This document shows positions 54,736 through 64,000 of a stretch of DNA of 64,000 bases, one piece after another. This DNA comes from Meandrina meandrites (taxonomy: Eukaryota > Cnidaria > Anthozoa > Scleractinia > Meandrinidae): NCBI GenBank assembly GCA_963693305.1, contig OY855908.1:5570501-5634500 (forward strand). The letters are read 5' to 3'. Under the pieces are notes generated by a model. The model was given only the letters and a program-made list of their open reading frames with translations, was not told the origin of the DNA and did not search any database. The stretch's first letter is position 1; every line of letters starts with the position of its first letter. The position numbers were made by a program, and so were the translations under genes.

Positions 54736-55428
54736 CCGTCACGGTAGCCTGTGAACACGCTCTCCGGTCGAGGATGGGGCGAAAAGAACGCGGCAAGAAA
54801 AAGGAGGGGGTGGAGGAAGGGAAGAAGGCGGGGAGAGAGGGAGTTTCCCTAGGCCCTTCTCGGCTCGCTTCGCTCTCCGTTTTCTTTGGGGGAGCCTGCT
54901 CGCAGGCTACCGTCACGGTTCTGATTTCCTTTGTTTTAACAAGATGAATTATTAATGAGGTTGAGAAGTCTCCTTCGTAGCTGTTGATTGGGTTCGTCAT
55001 GCAACGCTCCCTGCCCTACCGGTGAGGAGTGTTGCGTGACGATCCATATGATGGCAGCGAAGGAGACTAAAGAGGAGAGGGCTCCGTCACGGTAACCTGT
55101 GAACAGGCTCTCCGGTCGAGGATGGAGCGAAAAGAACGCGGCACGAAAAAGGAGGGGTGGGAGAAGGGAAGAAGGCGGGGAGACAGGGAGCTCCCCTACG
55201 CCCTTATCGGCTCGCTTCGCTCTCCGTTTTCTTTGGGGGAGCCTGCTCACAGGCTACCGTCACGGTTCTGATTTCCTTTGTTTTAACAAGGTTAAGGTTG
55301 AGGTTGAGAAGTCTCCTTCGTAGCTGTTGACTGGGTTCGTCATGCAACGCTCCCTGCCCTGCCGGTGAGAAGTGTTGTGTGACGATCCATATAATGGCAG
55401 CGAAGGAGACTACAGAGGAGAGGGCTCA
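54736..55428. repeat. Tandem pair of 348-bp units, each with two MITEs
   Basis: CCGTCACGGTA starts at 54736 and again at 55084. Each unit contains a GC-rich element (54736-54918; 55084-55266) with ends CCGTCACGGTA and TACCGTCACGG in which every end is itself a hairpin (AGCCTGTGAACAGGCT; AGCCTGCTCGCAGGCT), followed by a TAGTCTCC-family palindrome (about 54968-55072 and 55312-55412). The pair arose by local duplication after the MITEs had inserted next to each other. Frames across it are spurious. Confidence 0.75.
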
Positions 55429-55799
55429 GAAATGTTTGCAAATCTAGACTTACGCCCCAGTTTAAAGCCAATGGATGATAAATGACAATTTTTCAAACAC
55501 TGCTTACGAAGACCCTGTACGTAGTTCTGCATACAAAGTTCGCACCCTTTTGGTCTCCTCTTCTTTCCCCACTCCCCCCCCCCCCCCGCCTCGGTTACTT
55601 TTTTCTACTGTTTTCACTTTTCTTTCCTTTTTGTAATATTGAAGTAGTGCTCCCTGGCTTAAATGGCTGGCCAAATGAACTAAAAAGGTTCTGTCCTACA
55701 TGGGAAACATTCGTGTATTGAGGATAAGAGTTTGCTTTGTCAGTTCTGATGGTTACCACGACACGAAATTTAATTTCTCCCGAAAATGTAAGGCTTTAG
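55429..55799. other. 3' flank of gene 3, no gene seen
   Basis: Matches 27395-27710 of the gene 2 unit (aatgtttgcaaatctagact; gtcagttctgatggttaccacgacacg, an imperfect match). A C-rich run lies near 55577. Confidence 0.5.
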
Positions 55800-55897
55800 A
55801 TACTTGATGAGATACTACAGCATCGTCCAGTCGGTGGATTTGTCCGACATGCCAACCAGCAGTTTCAACTTTTCACTTTTGAGGCTTGATCCTGTCA
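55800..55897 (-). other. Candidate last exon of gene 3
   Basis: Minus strand: acceptor AATTTTTTTAG, then TGACAGGATCAAGC. Joined to the AG|GTGAGT donor at 56827 it adds DRIKPQK and stops at the TGA conserved in genes 1 and 2. The alternative longer frame ends early here at TGG-ACG-ATG-CTG-TAG, an argument that this region is 3' UTR. Confidence 0.5.
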
Positions 55898-56822
55898 CTA
55901 AAAAAATTAAAATATCAGAACACATAATTTTATTTACAACATGCGTGTGCAATGAGTCGGCCAAGACTGTCTTCCTTATTCAAACCGTCATGTCGGATCC
56001 CTGTAATGAGTTGTACTCACATGGCCTTACTTGTAAGTTTACCTACGTTAAAGACCTCTTTTAAAAGCGCAAAATGACAAGCAGAAAAGAGAATATTCAA
56101 ATTAATCCTATTATAGATCTTCCTTTTCCCTAGTAGCTCGCGCGAAAGAAAATGAAATGAAATTTGAAACGCGAAAAAGCGCGGGTTCAGGTCATTTCGC
56201 CTATCGCTCTCGTTCTTAGCTCTCTTTCACGTCGCATCCCCTCCAAAGGATATTGGAGGAGGCAGATTATAGGTCATCATACCGAAAGACGAAATATAAA
56301 CGGTATTTACCAGAGAGAAAGAAATCGCTACAAAACACTCAAAATATTTCAACTCTACAATTTTGTGCAAAATGTTTGTTCTTCTGGGGTGGGTGAATGG
56401 GGGAGGGAGGTAAGGCAGGCGATACAGGTCAAGAGTATCACGAAACTGACCATAGGGGAGAACTTCTTTTAAGCTGATCAAAATCAGAAACCCACTTATG
56501 TTCGACAAGTCAAACCAAAAAAACAAGTACGGTACAACTCAATCTAAACCAGCTCCTGAGTCGGATAATTTTTCTCCTGGATTACAGTGTATTTCAGTTT
56601 GAAGTGCTTATATTTCATTGCTTTCTCTCTCTTGTTATCATTTGCAAATGTTATAATTTTTAAAAAGCGCTGCTCCAAGACAAGTGCAGGCCCTGAATAA
56701 ACGCCACAACTGAAGCACTAAAAATTTGAAGAGCGCCGCGGCGGTCATTCGAGTAAATACGATAGCTCGTTTTTATTAACTTGGTCCGTTGTTTTTTCTG
56801 ACTCTTGTTTCCCAAAAATAAC
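55898..56822. other. Terminal intron of gene 3, no gene seen
   Basis: Paralogous to 10804-11340 and 27815-28500. Includes ctgatcaaaatcagaaacc, shared with 28470-28490. Near 56690-56760 lies one degraded end of a CCGTATTT-type MITE. Confidence 0.5.
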
Positions 56823-59800
56823 TCACCTTTTGTTCTTCATGCTGTCTTTACGTCGCGGCAACTTCACCTTGAGAAAATGGAAACTGTGTTCTGAATTGTT
56901 AAGGCCAATAGCGATAAGCCGCTTAGGAGGACAGGCTGCTAAACTGCACACTTTGCCTTCCACGGTAATTTCACTCAGCAGGTCACCAGATTTGATGTTA
57001 AACAGTCGAAGACAATGACCTCTGGATACATCATGAATGTTGAAAATGCACTCTTCGTTATTGACAAATTTGCAATCAATGTAGAAGGCATCAGCTGTAC
57101 GTAGCATGTGAAGTGTTTTTCCTAAATCTGCATCAAAGACGTAAAGTGCTTCGCAACCTCGATCGTCAGATTTGGGTTGTTCACAAACTAGACAATACTG
57201 TTCAGTAGGAGAAAATGTATTGCACTTAAAATGGGGAAACACAACAAAAGGCGTAGATATTTTCCAGAGTACAACTTCGCCACATTGCATCTGCAATTCT
57301 TTTTTGGTTACCCCTGTGGTGATAACCTGAAATTTACTGTTACATGCAACAAATTCGCCATGAATAGTGATTGTAGACACAATGTCTCCACTAGTCGTAT
57401 TCAGAATGATCACCTTACTGCTGTCCCACACATCACAAGCAACGCGTTCCTCTGATATGGGGCTTACTCGTATGATGTCACCAAATTTGGCCCAACTTCG
57501 GATGCACTCAGACATCTCTACATTCCACAGCTCCAGGGTGCCGGTACTTGTTCCAAACAGAACACCTGTTCTTACAGCTACAAATCCAAAAGAGCAGGCA
57601 AAATCAATGTTTTTCTCAGCTTTGGACTCCCCACTTGAAATGTCCCAAACCATAACTGTTGGTGGATAATTTGCAGTGAAAACATAACAAGTGTGACCAT
57701 TCAATGAAAATACGACTGTCCTCGGAACAGTCATTGCAGATCGGTCTCTGTTTTCCATTATTTTCTTAGGGTGTAACATCTCTATAACACTAAACCGAGA
57801 AGAAACCCTCAAGACGGATTGTTTATTGATCACAAACGCAAGTTGTGGCCTCATTGAGATTGACTCACTTTTAGAGGGGAAACAAAAAGGATCTCCAAAT
57901 ATAAAGCCGGTCTCACTACATGATTCAAATTCCCAGGGCTTATAAGAGACACCAGGAAAAACACCTAGCGAAAAGTTGCATTCACGTTCCATTTTGACAT
58001 CAAAACGAAAGATATCTTTGTTTGTGCAGCCAACAAAACTTTCACATAAAAAATGACAACCAAAAATGAATCGACAATCAGGTGAGAACTTTATTATTCC
58101 ACAATCCTTTGGAATAGCTGTCTCTGCTAGAGTTTTAAAACCATCCAGCACATCAACTAAACGAATCGAGCGAGATGTTGAAATTGCTAACAGTCTTTCA
58201 TCGCGAGACCAAGCAAAAGAAAACACATCTTTTTCCCAGGTGAAATGAGTAAGCTCTGATCCATCCGTCAGATTCCACAGGCTAATGGACGTGGCGTTTT
58301 CTGGGCAGTCAGTTAGCATCTTGGTCTTGTCTGCAGAAATTGAACAAACCGTGAAACGGCACTGGCTTGAAGGAAAGAGTGGTTTTAAATCTCCGTCAAT
58401 AGTATAGGCATGGCTCAGGATTCCTGGCAAGACAAGGTCCTCAGTAGGATGGAAAACTACTGAGCGGTAAAACGTCGCGACATGAAATGGCGTACGCCCT
58501 TTATACGGTTCTCGGAAATCCGCCTCATCGTAGAACATGGGGAGGTAGTATTCTTTCGTTATCTTGACATGGCGTTTCCATAGCTGCTTGCCAGTATGGA
58601 GCGACCACAACTGAATCGTGTCATCTTGACATTCGCACACCAAGAGGTCAAATTGTGGTGAAACGTCAAAACAAGTCACTGCAGCTGAACATTGAAACCT
58701 GGTATGAAAAGTCCCTTGAAGATCTTTCTTGTCCAAAAATTCCATAAATGGAATTGTGTCATATCTAGTCTCCAAAAGATTTAACGATTTAGAAGACAGC
58801 TCAGGTCCACCTTCGTTTAACAAGGTCTGAAAAATGCTACAAGGAAGTTCTGTTAATGTGCTTATATGCTTTCTTAACAGATACAACAAAGTGCCAAGGG
58901 CTGTCTGCCATTCTCCAAACAACGCTTTTATCTCTGCTTGCTTTTGGACACAAAGAATATCTTCAGAGGCCGCTGTAACGTTCACACACAGCTTCGCATA
59001 TACTAGTTCTAAGTTTAAAACGTATTTCTGAACTACTTCGTCAAAGCTACATACCCTCTCATCTTCTTTAATTTGCAACATGTGTTGCACACCATGCTGC
59101 AGAGCGTACTTTGTAGTATCACTGAACTGTGCTTCTTCAACGCCCTTTTGTTTTACATCATCAAGTTCATCAATGCAGAGTTTAGAAAGGACGTGATGAC
59201 CTTCTTTTTCGTCTACACTGAAGTGGTGCTGTCCGTAGAAAGAATTGTCAATCAACCAGTCTTTCACCGACTTGTGGAAGATGTGAATACGCCCGTCTTG
59301 AACAGGTAAAAGTGCTGAGACACAAGCAATTGCCACATTTACTTTTCGCTGAACAGCCGAGGGCGATTTACATGTACCTAACAACAACAATTTAGAAACA
59401 AAACCGAGGGGCAAAGGCTCTCTTGCGGCTGCAACCGCACTCAAAAAATTCATAAATCGATCCATAAATTCGTCTTTGTGGTCATCAGTGACCTTAAGTT
59501 CCTTGCATAAGTCAGTCTCCAGACGCTTGAAATATAACTTGTAAACGTCCGAAATACCTGGTGGCAAGGTGCTGTCCAGTTGTTCAGGAGTCAGAAGTGG
59601 CATATTTTCCTTTATGAAATTTACCAGGTAATGAGCATACAACATGATTCCTTCTGACTTTCGAACCAGTTCTTGCAAGATAATTTCTTGATATTCAGAT
59701 TGCAACAAATGGCGTAGCTGTTTTTTTAAGCAAACATAAATATCCTTCAAGTTTTCTTCGTTGTTTTGCTCCAGCTGCAGGGGGTGCAAACATTTAAGCT

Positions 59801-61121
59801 TGTCTGCGATGTTTATTTCAGGTCGCGTTGTCACCAGAAATCGAATCCAAAGTGGAAGTTTCCTAAAGTAACTAGCAATCACGTCTAGTAGCTCATTGCG
59901 TTCTTGGTATTCACATTCATCTATGCCATCTATTACCATGAGACAGCTACAGCCAGGCTTGTTTAAGCTGGTTAGAGGTTCCTCGAAAAGCAGTTCAAAC
60001 AGATCTTTCACTTCCATGTCGTTGATTTCAACACCTAAATTTCCTGACAACTTTTCCACAAGAGCTTTCTTGTAGTCTGGCAAAGAATCAGCAAGGTGAC
60101 TTACCAAGGATTGTAGCATTACCTTGGGATTCCTGTGGCGTGCCCGGTCATGCTGACAAAAATGACTTCCTGCCAGCCTCCCTTCTTCTGACATCTTTTG
60201 GCACGTGACAGCTGAGATTACAGACTTTCCCATTCCTGCAGTCCCAGAGATCACCATAACACGATTTGGGGAACTTCCGTCATCTAACCAGCTCTCAACT
60301 TTTGCAAAGATTGACAAACGGGTTCCCTCTACATATCTTTCTGTGTGATGTATAATGTCTTTTAGGGAATGAATCTTCGCGAGCTTCTTAAGAATTTCGC
60401 CTCGTCTGTGCTTTTCTCTTTGCTCTAAATCTTTGACTGTGTGCTTGAACTGTTCTTGCAAAGTCTGGCGCACTTCATCAACAGTGTGTTGTACTTTGGT
60501 CTGTGATTTACTTATGTCCCTCAGCTGCGACTTGATATCCTCTTCACTGTCAGCCCATTCAAGTAACACGTCAATATAGTCTTCCTCTCCACAGTGCTCT
60601 CCCTTCAATCTATCAATTTGTGCCTGATGCAACCCAAGAGCAACAAGAACAGCACTGATGTCCACCCACAGAGCAGAGAAAGTTGGTGTATCAACACTGG
60701 TGGTGGTAACATGACCATACAACTCGTTGCGAAAGAACTTGATGCGAGCAAGGTTTGCCTCAAGAGAGGTGTCACTTGGGGGTGGCTTACTGTGCCAAAA
60801 TGAGAGGGGACGGGATAGTCCACAGATGTTGGTCAGAAGGAGGAATAACAAGGTTATGTCAAATGTGTTGGAGTCTGGTGTAGCTCCACCAGGTGGGAAC
60901 AGTAAGTCCCACTGAGGTCTATGTAAAACTCTCTTCTTTAAGAGATTGTTTAGAGTGACATAGTTTCCATGGAGATCAGCCAATAGATTTGCTGGGGGAT
61001 GATATCGTTTGAAAATCGTCCTCAGAACTGTCGTTCCGCCATCAATGAGAAGCCTGCTCAGCTTGGCTCCATTTGCCTTCTCTACCGAGCTGGCCAGAGG
61101 TGAAGGTGCAGCAGCTGCCAT
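56823..61121 (-). CDS. HEPN-coiled coil-NACHT-WD40 protein, gene 3
   Basis: A 1432-residue open exon. HEPN Rx5H (R131-H137) intact. The coiled coil is reduced to about 60 residues, 116 fewer than gene 1 between HEPN and NACHT. Walker A GTAGMGKS at 293-300 has the canonical first Gly, which genes 1 and 2 replace by Ala; Walker B ends D398-GIDE402. Two small insertions mark the helical part (DDHKDEFMDRF; LLLGTCKSPSA). FHKSVKDWL follows, then WD40-like blades from about 800. The ORF ends ...MKNKR with the stop TGA inside AAAAG|GTGAGT, a consensus donor, so the genomic stop is probably intronic. The start is shared with the paralogues (MAAAAPSPLASS). Function inferred as an intracellular sensor or effector. 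Confidence 0.9.
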   Translation of the reverse strand: MAAAAPSPLASSVEKANGAKLSRLLIDGGTTVLRTIFKRYHPPANLLADLHGNYVTLNNLLKKRVLHRPQWDLLFPPGGATPDSNTFDITLLFLLLTNICGLSRPLSFWHSKPPPSDTSLEANLARIKFFRNELYGHVTTTSVDTPTFSALWVDISAVLVALGLHQAQIDRLKGEHCGEEDYIDVLLEWADSEEDIKSQLRDISKSQTKVQHTVDEVRQTLQEQFKHTVKDLEQREKHRRGEILKKLAKIHSLKDIIHHTERYVEGTRLSIFAKVESWLDDGSSPNRVMVISGTAGMGKSVISAVTCQKMSEEGRLAGSHFCQHDRARHRNPKVMLQSLVSHLADSLPDYKKALVEKLSGNLGVEINDMEVKDLFELLFEEPLTSLNKPGCSCLMVIDGIDECEYQERNELLDVIASYFRKLPLWIRFLVTTRPEINIADKLKCLHPLQLEQNNEENLKDIYVCLKKQLRHLLQSEYQEIILQELVRKSEGIMLYAHYLVNFIKENMPLLTPEQLDSTLPPGISDVYKLYFKRLETDLCKELKVTDDHKDEFMDRFMNFLSAVAAAREPLPLGFVSKLLLLGTCKSPSAVQRKVNVAIACVSALLPVQDGRIHIFHKSVKDWLIDNSFYGQHHFSVDEKEGHHVLSKLCIDELDDVKQKGVEEAQFSDTTKYALQHGVQHMLQIKEDERVCSFDEVVQKYVLNLELVYAKLCVNVTAASEDILCVQKQAEIKALFGEWQTALGTLLYLLRKHISTLTELPCSIFQTLLNEGGPELSSKSLNLLETRYDTIPFMEFLDKKDLQGTFHTRFQCSAAVTCFDVSPQFDLLVCECQDDTIQLWSLHTGKQLWKRHVKITKEYYLPMFYDEADFREPYKGRTPFHVATFYRSVVFHPTEDLVLPGILSHAYTIDGDLKPLFPSSQCRFTVCSISADKTKMLTDCPENATSISLWNLTDGSELTHFTWEKDVFSFAWSRDERLLAISTSRSIRLVDVLDGFKTLAETAIPKDCGIIKFSPDCRFIFGCHFLCESFVGCTNKDIFRFDVKMERECNFSLGVFPGVSYKPWEFESCSETGFIFGDPFCFPSKSESISMRPQLAFVINKQSVLRVSSRFSVIEMLHPKKIMENRDRSAMTVPRTVVFSLNGHTCYVFTANYPPTVMVWDISSGESKAEKNIDFACSFGFVAVRTGVLFGTSTGTLELWNVEMSECIRSWAKFGDIIRVSPISEERVACDVWDSSKVIILNTTSGDIVSTITIHGEFVACNSKFQVITTGVTKKELQMQCGEVVLWKISTPFVVFPHFKCNTFSPTEQYCLVCEQPKSDDRGCEALYVFDADLGKTLHMLRTADAFYIDCKFVNNEECIFNIHDVSRGHCLRLFNIKSGDLLSEITVEGKVCSLAACPPKRLIAIGLNNSEHSFHFLKVKLPRRKDSMKNKR

Positions 61122-61164
61122 CTTAAGCCAAAGTACAAACGGTTAGTCCTCCAGTTGAACCTAC
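61122..61164 (-). other. 5' UTR of the gene 3 main exon with splice acceptor
   Basis: Minus strand: TTACCTTTGTATGTCAG|GTAGGTTC. The acceptor lies within the SINE target duplication (61163-61178), so a second copy of the same acceptor exists beyond the SINE at about 61481. The pyrimidine tract of this proximal copy is provided by the SINE tail. Confidence 0.55.
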
Positions 61165-61178
61165 CTGACATACAAAGG

Positions 61179-61478
61179 TAAGGTAGGTAAAGTCTGCTTA
61201 CGAGCCTAGTGGCCCATCAGGCCGGAGCTTATCCCGGTTTCCGTAGCATGAAGCGACTAGGAATATTTCTACTCCCCCCTGGATGGGATGCTAGTCCATC
61301 GCAGGGTTACCCCCAGCAGTAAATTCGCCGGTACCCATTTATACACCTGGGTGGAGAGAGGCACTATGAGAGTAAAGTGTCTTGCCCAAGAACACAACAC
61401 AGCGCCCTGGCCAGGGCTCGAACCCGGACCGCCCGATCCGGAGTCCAGCGCACTAGCCATTAGGCCACCACACCTCCC
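61179..61478 (-). mobile_element. tRNA-derived SINE with intact target duplication
   Basis: Target duplication ACCTGACATACAAAGG (61163-61178) and ACCTGACATACAAAAGG (61479-61495). Minus strand: tRNA-like head with A box TGGCCTAATGG (61467-61457) and B box GGTTCGAGCCC (61424-61414), body, then GCGATGGACTAGCATCCCAT, which resembles L2-clade LINE-derived SINE tails, and a TTACCTACCTTACC end. About 300 bp. Frames across it are SINE translations. Confidence 0.85.
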
Positions 61479-61495
61479 ACCTGACATACAAAAGG

Positions 61496-62084
61496 ATATC
61501 AATATCAATATTTTGAAACAGCGTATCAGTTGGTCTCTCGGTCACGACATTATTTGCTTCTAGTGAATTTGGCTGTCCTCGGAAAGACTCATTTTCACTA
61601 ACTTGTGTGTGATTGAGGATAATACGTATCCGACAGTCAGATTGACTTCTAGTGCAGCTGAATTCAAAAGAAAAGTACCAGGGAAATGCTGTAAATGGGT
61701 GGGTGGGATGAGGACATTTTGGCCTTTTGTTAAATGTCGCTTACAGTTATTGGGTCTAGCCCTTTAAATGGCATGGATATAGGTAGGATATCAAAATCTG
61801 GCTACAGCTGTAGCATGTAAATTATGCCTTATATCAGAGAGATACCTGCCATGCATGGATGGAATTCCCAGGGGCACAAAGGTATGTCAACAGCCTGACG
61901 ACTGGGTCAAAGGTTATACTGTGTACTTCCAAACTGTTTACAAGTACACCTGTATTTCCTGTTGTTGTAAGTAGAGGAGCATGGGGAGGGGGAGCGCTTA
62001 TAAGCAGATGCATTTTTTGTTTCTTGGGAGTGAGGGGGGGGGGGGGGGGGAAGCAGGGGACGTATAACTGGACATGTAATACCA
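61496..62084. other. Intron of gene 3, no gene seen
   Basis: 61540-61790 matches 16500-17110 of gene 1 with deletions. A poly-G tract lies at 62035-62050. No coding exon. Confidence 0.5.
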
Positions 62085-62280
62085 AACTGTAATACCTTCT
62101 CATGATCAATCCCATTTCACCCCACCCCACCAAAAAATATAGTATGGGCTCTAAATCCAAAATGTAACACCTCCCAATTCCACCCCACCTCACCACAAAA
62201 AATAACATGGGCTTTCAATCCATGATGTAATACCTCCCCATAATTTGACAAAAAATAATATGGGCTCTACATTATGGCTT
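62085..62280. repeat. Satellite remnant
   Basis: Two to three degraded monomers with ctctaaatccaaaatgtaa and cctcccaattccaccccacc, related to the 68-bp array at 17180-19062. The array in this unit is almost lost, or was never expanded. Confidence 0.8.
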
Positions 62281-62553
62281 TAGTGTCCATATTGTGTTTC
62301 CATCCCACTTGGAACATAACATGGACGCTAACGCCAAAATGTAGTACCTGATCCCCATTACACAGAACCACAATGAAAGCAACATTTTCAGAATGACAAT
62401 GCAAACATACCTCTGATGGAATTTGCACAGCTGTTGGATGTTATATGTGATAATTTCTCTATCCAACCCAATAAATATCAAAATAATGTGAAAGACGTAC
62501 TGCTGACATTTGGCCTAGATTAGTACCTACAGTTACTTTAAAATAATTCCTAC

Positions 62554-62651
62554 CTGCAGTTTCAACTACTAACCATCGTAAATTAACGTTTCCCTAAAGT
62601 ACATCACAGCTCGGGACCAAAAATGAAAAGAAAATTTGTCGGTAAAGGAAC
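62554..62651 (-). other. 5' exon cassette 4 of gene 3
   Basis: Minus strand: acceptor CTTCAG, body with GGTCCCGAGCTGTGATG, donor CTGCAG|GTAGGAATTA. Close to 19344-19431 and 2731-2830. Remaining cassettes of gene 3 should lie beyond the right edge of the window. Confidence 0.5.
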
Positions 62652-64000
62652 CTGAAGAAATAAAAAAGTAACGGACGGAATTAAATATCAATAACAAACA
62701 TTTTCTGTTATCTTCTGAGCTGATAAAAGGGGGGGAGGGAGGGGGGACTAGTCAAGAGAATCAGAAAACTGATGGATTGTTGTTAGTCTCATTACCACTG
62801 TTTGCGTTGATATGCGACTTCAGAAATCAAAAACCTGTGGAAATGTTTCCAAGACTTTCATCAATCATGCATGTCATACCATACCGTCCATTGTATCTAT
62901 TAAGGGTGAACTGGTCACAAAAAGAAACGATCTAATTGGGTGATCAAACAGTGCATGATTTGTCATTTTATAATGCTTCAAAGCTTGAAGGCATTTCAGA
63001 CAGTGTTTTGTACCAGCGATCCTGAAAGTGAAGTTTGATAAATAAATTTTATACGCCAACAAAACACAAATTTGGTCAAAGTAAACTTTTTTATATGGGA
63101 AAGACATTTTTAGGATTTTTGTGAGACTTTACTTTCAATATCAAGTCTTCTACATCCGTTTTTGTAAACCGGATGAAATTGAACAGTTTAAAGGTCTTCA
63201 CATCGCCATGGAATAAAATGTATCCATCAACATTTCAACTTTATGAACGCTAGTGCAAAACTTTGAAGTTTGATGATGAATCATGCAACATTTTTACCCA
63301 AGAAGAACATGTTTTTCACGACATGTTCATGCCTAGATGCAATGGATGGAATGACTGATGGAAATCTTGGAAACATATCCGCAGGTGTTCTGATTTCTGA
63401 TGTTGCTTATCACTGCAAGTGATGGTAAAGCCAGAGACCTGATTTGTTATGAGAAGTGTATTCTGATATATGCAACTTCAAGACATCTGGCTTATAATTA
63501 GAATGTGATCTTTGGTCTTTGTTCATTTGGGGGGGGGGGGGGGGGGGGCATGCTACATACAATCATAAGATGATTTAATAGCTACTTTGCATTATAATGG
63601 AACTAACCTACTATATCACAAAATCGTATGGACCAGTGGCCAGTTTTTCGAACATTTTGAGAGATAAAAACTTATCTTGCATATGTGGATGAGCAGAGAC
63701 TAACCGCTATAGCAATATGTATGACAAGTTAAATACAGAGGTGTCAAAAATCTAGTAACGGGAAACCTACAGACCTATGACCTCTGAAAACATTTCCTGG
63801 TCGGCAGTCTTACGCCTCTTCTCAACTAAAAACGCCTCCTAATAATACAGCTGACAGCGTATAGTGCCCTTTCTATACAAGTGAGAAGCAAAATAAATTG
63901 GATGACCAAATCCGATACAAAACGGCAAATGTACAAATTTCACGAACGTAGGAGTCTGTGTAGGCCTGTCACGTGCTTTTTACTTTGTTTATAGCAGAAA
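62652..64000. other. Intron of gene 3, no gene seen
   Basis: 62652-63520 aligns with 19432-20310. A poly-G run at 63531-63549 marks where similarity stops; 63550-64000 shows no recognisable gene or repeat. Confidence 0.5.

Noticed and set aside
61269..61508. 79-codon ORF and a possible tRNA gene
   Set aside because: Both come from a SINE: A and B boxes are present, but the sequence continues into an L2-like tail between target duplications, and no clean tRNA cloverleaf is evident.

Overview
The window is animal nuclear DNA. It is AT-rich, has large single-exon ORFs with plausible GT-AG splice sites, and is packed with short non-autonomous DNA transposons, tRNA-derived SINEs, microsatellites and a minisatellite. 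Three large paralogous genes combine a DZIP3-like HEPN domain, a coiled coil, a NACHT NTPase and WD40 repeats. Expansion of such genes, together with this repeat load, suggests a cnidarian, most likely a stony coral. That assignment is inference; no species-diagnostic gene is present. Layout: the backbone is a tandem array of one gene unit, all on the minus strand. Gene 1 has its main exon at 11672-16360, gene 2 at 28536-33158 and gene 3 at 56823-61121. A fourth member lies left of base 1, because its 5' exon cassettes are seen at 2731-7930. In each unit, reading along the minus strand, I infer a first non-coding exon (7745, 22193, 44790), small related exon cassettes (7540, 3605, 2830; 21984, 21507, 19431; 44588; 62651), an intron carrying a G-rich satellite (1-2175, 17180-19062, remnant 62085-62240), the huge coding exon, and a short last exon about 0.8-0.9 kb downstream (10803, 27814, 55897). 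The coding exon ends in a splice-donor-like AG|GTSAGT in all three copies. Insertions between units: 5094-7479 is a foldback with nested repeats. 8061-8352, 22613-23108 and 52092-53001 are composite elements made of a palindrome abutting a TIR body. 33662-38173 is a decayed PIF/Harbinger element with a transposase pseudogene, a Myb-like exon and nested insertions. 40257-42030 holds an ATCGAT-rich transposon end and a small possible gene with a RAG1 N-terminal-like zinc domain. 42386-43241 is an element with repeat-built TIRs and a 10-bp target duplication. 48851-50347 is a 1.5-kb hairpin with very similar arms. 61179-61478 is a SINE whose target duplication copied the gene 3 splice acceptor. 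How the parts may work together (inference): the three proteins look like STAND-type intracellular sensors. WD40 repeats would sense, the NACHT would switch and oligomerise, the coiled coil would act as spacer, and the N-terminal HEPN domain, whose Rx5H motif is intact in all copies, would be the candidate effector. The paralogues differ mostly in coiled-coil length and WD40 sequence, as expected for a diversifying immune-receptor family. Most other DNA is transposon-derived; stretches where I see nothing are stated as such.
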